Assembly (NCBI GenBank): GCA_020831845.1
Contig: JAFIFV010000130.1
Span: 28,775-92,774, forward strand
Direction: 5' to 3'
DNA length: 64,000 nucleotides
Origin: Ectothiorhodospiraceae bacterium
Lineage (GTDB): Bacteria > Pseudomonadota > Gammaproteobacteria > Nitrococcales > Aquisalimonadaceae
Shown piece by piece: positions 26,906 to 36,736 of this stretch (positions within the stretch are counted from its first letter, which is position 1; each line of letters opens with the position of its first letter). The position numbers and the translations under genes were made by a program. The notes below the pieces were generated by a model. It did no database searches. It was not told the DNA's origin and was given only the letters and a program-made list of their open reading frames with translations.

Positions 26906-27160
26906 ATGCAGTCCATCATTCAAACCGGCCCTGTCCATGCCACGCCCCACGTCCCGGAACGCATGCTGGTTCGCGACGCGATCACGCGCATGAACCAGAT
27001 CTTCGCCACCAGCGCGCTGGTCGTCTCCATCGGCGGCCGGATCGTGGGGTATCTTGACGGGAAACATCTCGCATTTCTCATGTTGCAGGATTCCGACCGG
27101 CTGCTGAAGACACCATGCGGTGAACTGGCCACCGAGCTGGACGGAGCGCTCGCCGCCTGA
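26906..27160 (+). CDS. Small protein resembling a single CBS motif
   Basis: 84 residues from ATG 26906 with a perfect AGGAGG ribosome site. MLVRDAITRMNQIFATSALVVSIGGRIVGYLDGKHLAFLML has the rhythm of one CBS repeat (helix, central variable strand, GRIVGYL strand, helix). A normal CBS domain needs two repeats, so it would have to dimerise to form one. No homologue is recognised with confidence. Divergently transcribed from the HDOD regulator, which suggests shared control. Confidence 0.6.
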   Translation: MQSIIQTGPVHATPHVPERMLVRDAITRMNQIFATSALVVSIGGRIVGYLDGKHLAFLMLQDSDRLLKTPCGELATELDGALAA

Positions 27161-27221
27161 CAGGCGATCACCTACCGCTGCGTGCTAGACTTGCGCCCTC
27201 CTGAACAGTCGGCGCCGCTGA

Positions 27222-28577
27222 ATGACCACAGACGACCTCACGCGCGAAAGCATGGGCCGAACGCTGTTCCGCATGACCTGGCCCATGCTGTTCGGCGTTA
27301 CGTCACTATTGGGTTTCCAGCTCGTTGACAGCGCCTTCATCGGACAGCTTGGCCTCGATCCACTGGCGGCACTGGGCTTCACCATCCCCGTCGCGCAGTT
27401 GATGATCGGCATGCAGGTGGGACTGGGCGTAGCCACCACCGCCATCATCGCCAGGGCGCTTGGCGCCGGTGAGGCAGAGCGGGCCCGGCGGCTGGCGACA
27501 CTTGTGTTCGTCACCGGCGCCGTCGGCATGCTGCTGCTCGCCCTGCTGCTGTGGCTGGGCCGGGGTTTGATAACGCAGATGCTGGGTGCGCAGTCCTCGC
27601 TGATGCCACTGATTTCCGCCTACTGGGCACCCTGGCTACTGAGCGCCTGGATCGGAGCCCTGCTCTATTTCTGCTACAGCATTGCCCGCGCCAACGGCGA
27701 CACCCGCCTTCCAGGTCTGCTGATGGTGGTGACCAGCCTGATCAATCTCGCGCTGGACCCGCTGTTCATCTTCACCTTCGGCTGGGGCATGGCCGGTGCC
27801 GCCTGGGCGACGGTAGTGGCGTTCGGCACCGGGCTGGTCATCATCCTGCCGCGGCTGTTGCGGCGCCACTGGATCGCGGTCGACCTTGCCGGGCTCGATC
27901 CCCGCCCCGCTCTCCGGCAACTGGGGGCTATCGCCGGCCCGGCCACCCTGAGCCAGTTGCTCCCGCCCGTGTCCGCCATGTTGGCCACCTACCTGGTCGC
28001 CGGCTTCGGCTCTGCCGCCGTTGCGGCCTGGGGGCTGGGCACAAGGCTGGAGTTCTTCTCCATCGTGGTGGTACTCGCATTGACCATGTCGGTACCGCCG
28101 ATGGCCAGCCGCCTGCTGGGCGCCGGCGATCTGGAGCGGATCCGCCAGTTGGTGGGGCTGTCCATCCGCTTCATCCTGCTCTGGCATCTGGCCATCGCAG
28201 CGCTCTGGCTGCTGCTGTCCGCCCCGCTCTCCCAACTGCTGAGCGAGGATGTCGGGGTGGCGGCACTGCTACGCGAGTATCTGCTGCGCGTGCCGCTTAG
28301 CTACGGCGCGCTGGGCGTGTGCATGCTGATGGTTTCCGTGTGCAACGCGCTGGGCCTGCCACTGAAAGCGCTGCTGGCCGCCGGCGCACGGTTGTTCCTG
28401 TGCTATTTGCCCGCACTCTGGCTTGGAGCAGAACTCGCGGGCATGACCGGGCTCTACACCGGCGCCCTGCTCGGCAACATGGCCGCCGGCTTGCTGGCCT
28501 GGACCATCTATCGCCGCGGCATGGCATTGCTGGAGCAGGAGTCGGGAGCCACGGCAACGAGTACCGCCAAGGGCTGA
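27222..28577 (+). CDS. MATE-family multidrug efflux transporter
   Basis: 451 residues, 12 membrane helices in two MatE halves. Conserved: WPMLFGVTSLLGFQLVDSAFIGQLGLDPLAALG at the start, IARALGAGEAERAR, and GAAWATVVAFGTG in the middle. MATE proteins export cationic drugs or metabolites in exchange for Na+ or H+. Substrate unknown. The ribosome site is weak. It is convergent with dacB and 61 bases after the CBS-like gene. Confidence 0.9.
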   Translation: MTTDDLTRESMGRTLFRMTWPMLFGVTSLLGFQLVDSAFIGQLGLDPLAALGFTIPVAQLMIGMQVGLGVATTAIIARALGAGEAERARRLATLVFVTGAVGMLLLALLLWLGRGLITQMLGAQSSLMPLISAYWAPWLLSAWIGALLYFCYSIARANGDTRLPGLLMVVTSLINLALDPLFIFTFGWGMAGAAWATVVAFGTGLVIILPRLLRRHWIAVDLAGLDPRPALRQLGAIAGPATLSQLLPPVSAMLATYLVAGFGSAAVAAWGLGTRLEFFSIVVVLALTMSVPPMASRLLGAGDLERIRQLVGLSIRFILLWHLAIAALWLLLSAPLSQLLSEDVGVAALLREYLLRVPLSYGALGVCMLMVSVCNALGLPLKALLAAGARLFLCYLPALWLGAELAGMTGLYTGALLGNMAAGLLAWTIYRRGMALLEQESGATATSTAKG

Positions 28578-28633
28578 CAGTTTCCATACCGCACCCGGGT
28601 GGTAACTTCCACGCCGCCGTACGTGGGAGGCCT

Positions 28634-30055
28634 CTACTGCTGGAAAGCCCAGCGCAACACCGCATCCTGGATGGCATTGCCCGGCCCCAGATGGGCTTCC
28701 GGAGCATTGACCATCACCACCACCAGCAACTCCCGATCACTGGCGGTGCGAACATACCCGGCCACCGACGAGACATCGTTGAGCCTGCCGGTCTTGAGAC
28801 GCATGCGCCCGGCTTCCGGTTGGTCCACGAAACGGCTGCGCATGGTGCCATCCAGACCGGACAGCGGCAACGACGCCAGGAATTCCGGCGCGTAGACGCT
28901 CCGATGCGCAGCCTCCAGCAACTGGGCCACCTGGACGGCAGTCGTACGATTGCTCCGCGAGAGGCCGGCCGCGTTGTCGATCAGCAGCCCCTCGGTATCG
29001 ACACCGGCCCTCGCCAGGGCATCCATCAGCGCACGATGCCCCTTGCCCTCGGTGGCAGGCTCGCCATAGGCCGCATAGCCGAGCGCCAGCTTGAAGTGCC
29101 GGGTCATGACATTGTTGCTATGCTTGTTGGCGACGCCGATCAACTCCGCCAGTGGCCGCGAACGGTGCACCAGCAACGGTTCCGCATCCTCATGGCGCCA
29201 GAAATCCTCACGCCATCCGCCATCGAAACTGCCGCCCCACTGTCTCCAGTAGAGCTTGAACAGGCCATGTGCGTATACCTCCGGCGGTACCGCTACCCGA
29301 GTCAGTGTGAACTGATCACAGCTACGGGGGTACGAGCCCTCCAGCACCACATGCGGCTGCTCGGCCAGGTGATAGCTCACCCCGCGCTGGAACCCGCCGC
29401 AACGGCCTGAGCCCGGGCGCAGGCGGTTGTCCACCTCCACCACCGGCAGTGGCGGATCCACCTGGGCGCGCACGGCATCCCGTTCCGGGTCGACATCAAT
29501 ATGGAACTGCAGGGCATTGAAATTGACCAGCAAGGGATGCGGGGGCTGGTTGTATGCGCGATCCGGCCGGTTGTCGAACGCACCGGGGTCTTCCGGTTCG
29601 AGTGCATAGTGGCTGTTGTCGAACACCAGATCCCCGCTGATGGTCTCGATGCCCGTGCGGCGCAATGCGGAAACCAGGCGCCAGAAGTCCTCGTTCACCA
29701 GATAGGGGTCGCCGTATCCGCGAAGCCAGAGATCGCCGTCCAGCCGTCCCCCACGGGGCGCCTGCCGGGCATAGATCTCGGTTCTCCAGCGGTACGCGGG
29801 CCCCAGCGTTTCCAGCGCCGCGAAGCTTGTGTAGAGCTTGGTAACCGACGCCGGATTGCGCAGTGTGTTCGCGTTCACATCCAGCAGGGTTTCGCCACTG
29901 TGAATATCGCGGACCAGCAGGCTGACGTCGCTTGCGGGCACCCGCTGCCACGACAGCACCTGGGCAATGGGCTGCGGCAGGTTCGCTGCGGCAGGCGCGG
30001 CGTAGCTCCAGACCAGGACGATGATCAGGGCGAACAGTGACAAGGTGCGGCGCAT
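28634..30055 (-). CDS. dacB: D-alanyl-D-alanine carboxypeptidase/endopeptidase (PBP4, DacB)
   Basis: Periplasmic class C penicillin-binding protein that trims or cleaves peptidoglycan cross-links. 473 residues with a signal peptide ending near PAAAN. Catalytic triads are complete: SVTK (Ser70-Lys73), SNN in KHSNNVMTR, and KTG in LKTGRLND near the C-terminus. The large domain inserted between the first two motifs is typical of PBP4. It lies 107 bases downstream of hrpB on the same strand and may have its own promoter. Confidence 0.93.
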   Translation of the reverse strand: MRRTLSLFALIIVLVWSYAAPAAANLPQPIAQVLSWQRVPASDVSLLVRDIHSGETLLDVNANTLRNPASVTKLYTSFAALETLGPAYRWRTEIYARQAPRGGRLDGDLWLRGYGDPYLVNEDFWRLVSALRRTGIETISGDLVFDNSHYALEPEDPGAFDNRPDRAYNQPPHPLLVNFNALQFHIDVDPERDAVRAQVDPPLPVVEVDNRLRPGSGRCGGFQRGVSYHLAEQPHVVLEGSYPRSCDQFTLTRVAVPPEVYAHGLFKLYWRQWGGSFDGGWREDFWRHEDAEPLLVHRSRPLAELIGVANKHSNNVMTRHFKLALGYAAYGEPATEGKGHRALMDALARAGVDTEGLLIDNAAGLSRSNRTTAVQVAQLLEAAHRSVYAPEFLASLPLSGLDGTMRSRFVDQPEAGRMRLKTGRLNDVSSVAGYVRTASDRELLVVVMVNAPEAHLGPGNAIQDAVLRWAFQQ

Positions 30056-30162
30056 CGATCTCTCGGGAAACAGGGGGCAGGCGGATTGTTTGTCTACGGA
30101 ATTGATAGCAGGTCCGCACCCATGCCTGCAAGGCTCTGATGACTGCCATTCGGTGAAATGGT

Positions 30163-32643
30163 TCAGCGCTCTCGCCGCCGGGCGGTGTGGCGACCGGGTT
30201 CCGCCGAGGCGGGATCTTCCGGCCAGCGGTGTTTCGGGTAGCGCCCGCGCATGTCCTTTCGCACCTCGGCGTAACTGCCGGCCCAGAAACCGGCCAGATC
30301 CCGCGTCACCTGCACCGGCCGGTCGGCCGGCGACAACAGGTGCAGAACCAGCGGCACGCGTCCATCCGCAATAGTCGGGGTTTCGCGGCAGCCGAACATG
30401 TCCTGCATGCGCACCGCCAGCACCGGAGCATCCCCGCTGCAGTAGTCGATGACGCCGCGACGCCCCGCTGGCAACGGCCAGTCCTCAGGCGCCAGGCGCC
30501 TGAGCTGATCCGATAGCGGATAACCCAGCATGGCCTGCAGCGCCTGACGTAACGGCATTCTTTTCAGGTCGTTCAGGCCCTCACATCCGGCAAGATACGG
30601 TGCCAGCCAGGTCTCCAGTGTTGCCAGCAGCGTATCGTCGCTGACATCCGGCCATCCCTGCTCCGGCACCATCCGCCCCAGCAGCAGCACGCGGGCCTGC
30701 CATTGCCGCAGCGCCGGGGTCCAGGGCAGGAGCCCCATGCCCCGCCGCCGAATCTCGTCCAGAAGCACTGCTGCGATTGCCTCCGGAGCGGGTCGGGGCA
30801 ACACCGCCTCTTCCAGCACCAGAGCTCCGAAACAGTGTTGCCGCCGCCCGGTCACGCGGCCGGTGGCATCATCCAGCTCGATCTGGTCCCGCACCGCGAT
30901 ACGATCACGGAACTCCCGCGCGAAGGCGGCGGAGTCCAGTACGGCGGCAAGAAAAATGCGGGACTCCCTGGCCTCGCCATCCACGGCAGCGACCGCCAGC
31001 ATCGGAGTCTGCGCCAGACCGTCTTCCCGGTCCATGCGGGCACCGCGACCGCCAGCCAGAAGATAGCGCGGCTCCTGCCCCGCACGCCGCAATGCAATAC
31101 GATCAGGATAGGCCAGGGCGACCAGGAGCCCCGGATCGCCATGCACCTCCCCGCCCGGCGAGACGCCGAGTCGTGTCGCCAGACGTTCGGCCTGCATCCA
31201 CACGCGCTGCAGGCGACCCTGCCTGGGCCGGCTACGGAACAGGGACAACCGCACACCGATGTCGGACTGGCGGTCCTGCGCGCCCGACAACGGATCGCGG
31301 TCGCTCAGCACAGCGGCCAACAGACAGGCCATCCAGCCCCAGCCGCGCTGTTGCGCGTCCAGCAGCATGTGGGCCAGCCGCGGATGCACCCCAAGCCCCG
31401 CCATGCCGCGGCCCCGCGCCGTGGCCGTCCCCTCGGCGTCCACCGCACCCAGCATCCCGAGCAGATCCCGTGCCTGTTCCCATGCAGCCTCCGGAGGCAT
31501 GTCCAGCCAGCGCAGCTGCGCCGGGTCTGACACGCCCCAGATGGCCAGCTCGAGCACCAGCGGCGCCAGATCGGCCTCGAGCATTTCGGGCAGGGAGAAT
31601 GGCCGCAGGCGCAGGTGCTGATCCCGGGACCACAGCCGATAGCACACACCGGCACTCAGCCTACCCGCCCTGCCGCTGCGCTGCTCCGCCGAGGCCCGCG
31701 AGATACGCCCGGTGACAAGCCGGCTCATGCCACTGACCGGATCCAGCCGCAACCGACGTTCCAGCCCGCTGTCCACAACGATGCGGATACCGTCGATGGT
31801 CAGGCTGCTTTCAGCAATATTGGTCGCCAGCACCACTTTCCTGGTTCCCGGGTCGGCCGGGGCGATCGCCGCATCCTGCGCCTCGGCGTGCATTTCACCG
31901 TAAAGGGGCAGCACCCGGACATCGGCGGGCACCTGGGCCTGCAGCCTATCCATGGTCAACCGGATATCCCGCTGACCAGGCAGGAAGGCAAGCAGGGATC
32001 CGCCCTGCTCTGCCAGGGCTCGGCGAATTGCCTCGGCCATGCGAGCGGACAACGGCGCCTCGTTCGGTGGCGACGCCACCTCGACGATTTCCACCGGATA
32101 GCTGCGGCCGCGGCTCTCGATCAGAGGCGCGCCGCCGAGCAGCGCCGACACCCGTTCCGCCTCCAGTGTCGCGGACATGACCAGCAACCGCAGATCTGGC
32201 CGCAATGCCTGTTGAGCATCCAGCGCCAGAGCGAGCCCCAGGTCAGCCAGCAAGCTACGCTCGTGGTATTCATCGAAGATCACGGCAGCGTAGCCGGTGA
32301 GTTCCGGGTCCTCCTGCAGCATCCGCACCAGCACACCGTCGGTCACCACCTCGATGCGGGTACACGGGCCCACGCGGGTATCCAGTTGCACTCGATACCC
32401 CACGGTGCTCCCCACTGACTCGCCGCGCTGTCGGCTCATGAATGCGGCTGCGGCGCGGGCGGCCAGCCTCCGTGGCTCCAGCAGCAGGATCTTCCCTCCC
32501 TCCGCCCAGGGCGCGTCCAGCAGAGCCGGCGGCACGGCCGTGGTCTTGCCGGCACCGGGTGGCGCCACCAGTACGGCGGCATTGCCGTCTGCCAGAGCCC
32601 GCAGCAGTTGCGGCACAACCCCTGCCACCGGCACGCTGCTCAT
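30163..32643 (-). CDS. hrpB: ATP-dependent helicase HrpB
   Basis: 826 residues, normal for HrpB. DExH-box RNA helicase: Walker A APPGAGKTT (about 27-35), FDEYHERSL, SAT in VMSATLEAERV, and SGRAGR in QRSGRAGRL; the C-terminal HrpB domain follows, ending PEDWPLPAG and KHRWPEDP. Its cellular role is poorly defined; HrpA-like relatives act on mRNA and ribosomes. ATG 32643 overlaps the MATE stop (ATGA). The open frame continues upstream to 34035 only because the MATE gene is open in another frame; that longer reading is not a real fusion. Confidence 0.93.
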   Translation of the reverse strand: MSSVPVAGVVPQLLRALADGNAAVLVAPPGAGKTTAVPPALLDAPWAEGGKILLLEPRRLAARAAAAFMSRQRGESVGSTVGYRVQLDTRVGPCTRIEVVTDGVLVRMLQEDPELTGYAAVIFDEYHERSLLADLGLALALDAQQALRPDLRLLVMSATLEAERVSALLGGAPLIESRGRSYPVEIVEVASPPNEAPLSARMAEAIRRALAEQGGSLLAFLPGQRDIRLTMDRLQAQVPADVRVLPLYGEMHAEAQDAAIAPADPGTRKVVLATNIAESSLTIDGIRIVVDSGLERRLRLDPVSGMSRLVTGRISRASAEQRSGRAGRLSAGVCYRLWSRDQHLRLRPFSLPEMLEADLAPLVLELAIWGVSDPAQLRWLDMPPEAAWEQARDLLGMLGAVDAEGTATARGRGMAGLGVHPRLAHMLLDAQQRGWGWMACLLAAVLSDRDPLSGAQDRQSDIGVRLSLFRSRPRQGRLQRVWMQAERLATRLGVSPGGEVHGDPGLLVALAYPDRIALRRAGQEPRYLLAGGRGARMDREDGLAQTPMLAVAAVDGEARESRIFLAAVLDSAAFAREFRDRIAVRDQIELDDATGRVTGRRQHCFGALVLEEAVLPRPAPEAIAAVLLDEIRRRGMGLLPWTPALRQWQARVLLLGRMVPEQGWPDVSDDTLLATLETWLAPYLAGCEGLNDLKRMPLRQALQAMLGYPLSDQLRRLAPEDWPLPAGRRGVIDYCSGDAPVLAVRMQDMFGCRETPTIADGRVPLVLHLLSPADRPVQVTRDLAGFWAGSYAEVRKDMRGRYPKHRWPEDPASAEPGRHTARRRER

Positions 32644-34028
32644 CGCCCCTCCGGAGCAACCCGGGGCACCAGCCCGGGGTCGAGGCTCACCCGATGCAGC
32701 CGCCAGCTCAGCAGCACGGCGGCCCCCGTCAGCCCGGCCAGCAGCCCCAGCCAGAAACCGGTCACACCGATCGGCCCCGGAGGAACGGGTGAGCGTCCCA
32801 GCCAGACACCCACACCCAGCCCCACGCCCCAGTAGGCGGGCAAGGTGATCAACATCACGATCCGGGTATCCTTGTAGCCGCGCAGCGCTCCGGCAGCGTT
32901 CACCTGCACGGTGTCGGACACCTGGTACAGGGCGGCCAACAGCAGCAAGGTCGCGGCCAGCGCCTGGATCTCGGGCTCCGGGGTGTACAGGCGCACCACC
33001 TGGCCCGCCGCCAGCACCATCAGCAGGGCGAGCAGCAATCCCGTCAGTACACACAGCATCATCCCATCCAGGGATCGCTGCCTGGCCAGTTGCGGCTGAT
33101 CCCGCCCCAGCGCGTCCCCGACCCGCACAGTGAGGGCTATCCCCATGCTCAGCGGCACCATGAACAGAAGCGCGGTGAAGTTGAGCGCGATCTGGTGCGC
33201 CGCCACCACCGTGGTTCCGAGACCCGCCACCAGCAGTGCGATGGCGGCGAACAGCGACACCTCGAAAAAGATGGCAAGACCGATAGGCACGCCGACGAAC
33301 AACGTTTCCCGAACCGGGAACCAGTGCAGGGGGTAACGGCGGGCAAGGGGCGAGAGCCCCCGGAACCGCGGGTGGCGGGAGATGTACCACGCCATGCCCC
33401 CCGCCATCACCCACATGGACAGAGCCGTGGCGATGCCGCACCCCAGCGCCCCCATGGCCGGAAGACCGAAACCGCCGTAGATCAGCAGATAATTGGCCGG
33501 CACGTTGATCGCCAGACCCAGCAGACCGATCAGCAGCACCGGACGGACATGGTGCATCCCCTCGCTGAGACCACGCAGCACGTGATAGAGCGCAAGGGCG
33601 GGAAACCCCGCGGCAACGCCAAACAGGTATGCCTGCCCCCGGTCGGCCACGGCCTCCTCCACGCCCATGACCCGGAACAGAGGCGTGGCGAGCATCAGCA
33701 GCAGGCCTCCCACCACGCCCAGCGCCACGGCGAGCCAGAGCGTGTTCTGCAGATAAGCCGCCAGGCCCGCATAGCGACCGCTGCCGTGGATCCTGGCCAC
33801 ATGGGGCGTCACGGCCATCAGCACGCCGGCTATCAGCAGGTAAAGCGGTAGCCAGAGGCTGCTGCCGACGGAGACCGCCGCCAGGTCCACAGCCGCATAG
33901 TGTCCCGTCATCAGTGTATCCACCAGCGCCATGCCGGTCTGGGCGAGTTGCGCACCCATGATCGGCAAGGCGAGCCGGAACTGGGCCTGGCCATTCCAGA
34001 CGAACGTACGCCAGCGCGATACCGCCAT
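32640..34028 (-). CDS. MATE-family (NorM-type) multidrug efflux transporter
   Basis: 462 residues from ATG 34028; this start lies 10 bases after the stop of the hemolysin-III-like gene. LALPIMGAQLAQTGMALVDTLMTGHYAAVDLAAVSVGSSLW is the NorM-type opening, and the two MatE halves are visible with VGDALGRDQPQLARQR and VNAAGALRGYKDTR. Likely exports drugs or dyes with Na+ or H+. Second MATE gene in 7 kb; its sequence is distinct from the 27222 gene. Overlaps hrpB. Confidence 0.91.
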   Translation of the reverse strand: MAVSRWRTFVWNGQAQFRLALPIMGAQLAQTGMALVDTLMTGHYAAVDLAAVSVGSSLWLPLYLLIAGVLMAVTPHVARIHGSGRYAGLAAYLQNTLWLAVALGVVGGLLLMLATPLFRVMGVEEAVADRGQAYLFGVAAGFPALALYHVLRGLSEGMHHVRPVLLIGLLGLAINVPANYLLIYGGFGLPAMGALGCGIATALSMWVMAGGMAWYISRHPRFRGLSPLARRYPLHWFPVRETLFVGVPIGLAIFFEVSLFAAIALLVAGLGTTVVAAHQIALNFTALLFMVPLSMGIALTVRVGDALGRDQPQLARQRSLDGMMLCVLTGLLLALLMVLAAGQVVRLYTPEPEIQALAATLLLLAALYQVSDTVQVNAAGALRGYKDTRIVMLITLPAYWGVGLGVGVWLGRSPVPPGPIGVTGFWLGLLAGLTGAAVLLSWRLHRVSLDPGLVPRVAPEGR

Positions 34029-34038
34029 CCGGCAAGCC

Positions 34039-34746
34039 CTAGCGGGACACCACGCCGAGCAGTACGGCGGTATAATGGCAGCCGGCTGCGGCAATCACGA
34101 AGCTGTGCCAGACAGGCACGTGGAATGGGAGGCGCTTCCACAGGTAGAAAACCACCCCGGAGCTGTACAGGACACCGCCCGCGAGCAGCAGCAGAAGCAC
34201 ACCGAGGGAGACAGCGGAAATCAGGGGTTGCAGCGCGGCGAGCACACTCCAGCCCAGCACCAGATAGATGCCAATGGAAATGCCATGCCGCAGCGGCCCA
34301 CGGGTGGCCAGCTTCAGCACGATGCCACCGAGCGCCAGGGTCCAGACAAAGGCAAACAGCCCCCAGCCCCAGGGCCCACCCATGGCAATCAATGTGAACG
34401 GGGTGTAGGTAGCCGCAATCATGAACAGGATGCCGGAATGGTCCAGCCGCTTGAACAATTCCGCATAACGCGATTGCTCGGAGAGGTCGTAGTTGCAGAT
34501 GGCCGAGCAGGCAAGCATCGCTATCAGCCCCAGTGCATAGACCATCACGCTGATGGACAGCGTGAGATCGGACTGCCGGAAAGCGAGCAGCAACAGGCCC
34601 ACCGAGGCGGATACGGCCACTGCTATTCCCAGCCAGTGAACGATGCGGTCCGCCCACTGTTCGGCCGCGCTGTAGACACGCGCCGGACCGGTGCGTCCCT
34701 GCTCCGCCGTGTCCGCGGCAGCGAATTGCTCAGCTTCAGAACCCAC
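34039..34746 (-). CDS. Hemolysin III / PAQR-family membrane protein
   Basis: 235 residues with seven membrane segments and the family features RLDHSGILFMIAATYTPF and FHVPVWHSFVIAAAGCHYTAV (C-terminal zinc-site histidines). In relatives the first zinc ligand is a histidine in SxLYH; here the aligned segment is CSAICNYD with Asn85. PAQR-type proteins include hydrolases of lipids such as ceramides; the bacterial members have no firm function. First gene of the operon with MATE and hrpB. Confidence 0.85.
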   Translation of the reverse strand: MGSEAEQFAAADTAEQGRTGPARVYSAAEQWADRIVHWLGIAVAVSASVGLLLLAFRQSDLTLSISVMVYALGLIAMLACSAICNYDLSEQSRYAELFKRLDHSGILFMIAATYTPFTLIAMGGPWGWGLFAFVWTLALGGIVLKLATRGPLRHGISIGIYLVLGWSVLAALQPLISAVSLGVLLLLLAGGVLYSSGVVFYLWKRLPFHVPVWHSFVIAAAGCHYTAVLLGVVSR

Positions 34747-34797
34747 GTTGCGTTTTCCTGTCTATGCGAGTCCGCTCGAAGAGGATGATGTGCCGCC

Positions 34798-35544
34798 ATG
34801 CGACGACTTCTACTGTGGACAGGCCGATCCGCCCTGCTGATGTTGCTGCTGTTGGCGCTGCTGCTGGCTGGGCCGGTCATCGTCGTCATGACCGGGGAAG
34901 CCCGCGTCGGCGACACCTGGTACGGCAGCGACCGGAGCAGCGCCGGCCTGGCGCCCGACGCGGAAACCCATCCCGAAGCAGTCGTCCAGATCTACTCGGC
35001 CCGGGCATTTGGCTGGCGCGGGGCATTCGCGGTCCATACCTGGGTTGCCACCAAGGATGCCGGCGCACACAGCTATCGTATACATGAAGTGACCCGCTGG
35101 CGAGGCCTGGCGTCCTATCACGCGTCGCCGGACCGGACCTGGTTCGGCAGCATGCCGACATTGCACGCCGACCTGCGCGGTGACGAGGCCGAGGCAGTCC
35201 TGCATCACCTGGAGCAGGCACTGGAGCGCTACCCACACGCCCGGGACTACGAGGCCTGGCCAGGCCCCAACAGCAATACCTTCACCGCCTGGCTGATCCG
35301 CGAAATACCCGGGTTGCAGGTGGAACTGCCCTCTACCGCCATCGGCAAGGACTATCTCAGTGGCCGCTATCTGGCACCGGTACCCAGCGGCAGCGGCTAC
35401 CAGTTCTCCATTCACGGCGTCGCGGGTGTGGCCGCGGCACGCCGCGAAGGCCTGGAGTTCAATATACTCGGACTCGTCCTGGGCGTGGACCCGTTGCGCC
35501 CTGCGGTCAAGGTGCCCGGCCTGGGCCGGCTGGGCAGACAGTAA
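34798..35544 (+). CDS. DUF3750 protein, membrane-anchored
   Basis: 248 residues with one N-terminal membrane segment (LLMLLLLALLLAGPVIVVM). The rest, with YSARAFGWRGAFAVHTWVATKDAGAHSYRIHEV and GPNSNTFTAWLIREIPGL, fits DUF3750. The GPNSNTFxxWL segment looks like a catalytic Asn/Ser-type or papain-like motif, and HxW and GPNSN may belong to a cysteine-less NlpC-like fold, but this is speculation. Probably periplasmic. Only 51 bases separate it from the divergent hemolysin-III-like gene, so their promoters overlap. Confidence 0.8.
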   Translation: MRRLLLWTGRSALLMLLLLALLLAGPVIVVMTGEARVGDTWYGSDRSSAGLAPDAETHPEAVVQIYSARAFGWRGAFAVHTWVATKDAGAHSYRIHEVTRWRGLASYHASPDRTWFGSMPTLHADLRGDEAEAVLHHLEQALERYPHARDYEAWPGPNSNTFTAWLIREIPGLQVELPSTAIGKDYLSGRYLAPVPSGSGYQFSIHGVAGVAAARREGLEFNILGLVLGVDPLRPAVKVPGLGRLGRQ

Positions 35545-35642
35545 CACCACACGACACTGACTTGCTGCTGACAAGCGAGTAAGGAAAAACGCCCGAAATC
35601 GGTTATCGTCGTCTCTGCCAATATCAACCAGGAGGAACGACG

Positions 35643-36506
35643 ATGGACTTCGAAACACTCGACTACGCGGTCAAGGACAGCATTCTCACCTTGACTCTGA
35701 ATCGCCCCGACCGCATGAACGCGTTCAACGGCGTGATGCGCCGGGAACTGATCCAGGCCTTCGACGCGGCGGACGCGGACGACGACGTGCGCGTGGTCGT
35801 GGTCACCGGGGCCGGAGACCGCGCCTTCTGCGCCGGTGCTGACCTGGAGAAAGGCGGCGACACCTTCAACCGTGACAAACGCGCCCAGGAGCCCGACCTG
35901 GACCGACTGCGAGACGGCGGCGGCACGGTGACGCTACGCATCTACGAGTGCACGAAGCCGGTCATTGCCGCCATCAATGGCGCGGCAGTGGGCGTGGGCG
36001 TCACAATGACTCTCCCCATGGACATTCGCATGGCCTCCAGCAACGCCCGCGTGGGTTTCGTTTTCGCCCGCCGAGGCATCACCATGGAAGCCTGCTCGAG
36101 CTGGTTCCTGCCCCGCCTGGTGGGCATGCAGCAAGCGGCTGAATGGGTCTATACCGGCCGCCTGGTGAACGCAGAGGACGCGCACCGCGGCGGGCTCATC
36201 CACAGCGTGCATGCCCCTGACGAATTGCTACCCGCGGCCTACGCGCTGGCCCGGGAAATCGCCGACAACACCTCCGCCATGTCCGCCGCCCTGAACCGGC
36301 AGATGATGTGGCGGATGATGGGGGCCGACCACCCCATGGAGGCACACAAGATCGATTCCCGCGCCATTGCCTTCATGGGCCAATCTGCCGACGTCAAGGA
36401 AGGCGTTACCGCATTCCTCGAGAAACGTCCGGCGAAATTCACCATGAAACCCAGCCAGGACATGCCGGATTTCTACCCCTGGTGGAAGGAGCGGGAATTC
36501 GAATAG
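35643..36506 (+). CDS. Enoyl-CoA hydratase/isomerase family protein (crotonase)
   Basis: 287 residues. The crotonase fold is seen from LNRPDRMNAFN and the oxyanion-hole segments AFCAGADLEKG and AINGAAVGVGVTMTLPMDIRMAS. The catalytic region reads RRGITMEACSSWFLPRLVG; canonical hydratases have E...GGTQRLPR here, so only one of the two acids (Glu in ITMEA) is recognisable. C-terminal KEGVTAFLEKRPAKF is typical. It acts on an unknown acyl-CoA. Strong GGAGGA ribosome site. Single gene. Confidence 0.9.
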   Translation: MDFETLDYAVKDSILTLTLNRPDRMNAFNGVMRRELIQAFDAADADDDVRVVVVTGAGDRAFCAGADLEKGGDTFNRDKRAQEPDLDRLRDGGGTVTLRIYECTKPVIAAINGAAVGVGVTMTLPMDIRMASSNARVGFVFARRGITMEACSSWFLPRLVGMQQAAEWVYTGRLVNAEDAHRGGLIHSVHAPDELLPAAYALAREIADNTSAMSAALNRQMMWRMMGADHPMEAHKIDSRAIAFMGQSADVKEGVTAFLEKRPAKFTMKPSQDMPDFYPWWKEREFE

Positions 36507-36736
36507 CGAGCCTCCCCTGAAACACGCCGCTCCCTGCAGTTTCCGAGGGTAACGCGAGCGAGGGAATTGACCATTGCCCCTGCCTGGCCGGCCCCGACCG
36601 GGACGCCGCCCGGGCAGGTATTGAGGAAAACTATCATTGCCAGAGAGTGCGTCTAATTCATCTTCTTCCCATCCCGGTCTATGTTTATCCAGTGAGGAAC
36701 CTGTTGCCCACAACAGGGGCGTAGCGGCGTTACCTC

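Noticed and set aside
30163..34035. Apparent 1,290-residue fusion on the minus strand
   Set aside because: Only the last 826 residues are HrpB. The upstream part is a different frame of the MATE gene; the ATGA overlap at 32640-32643 explains the junction.
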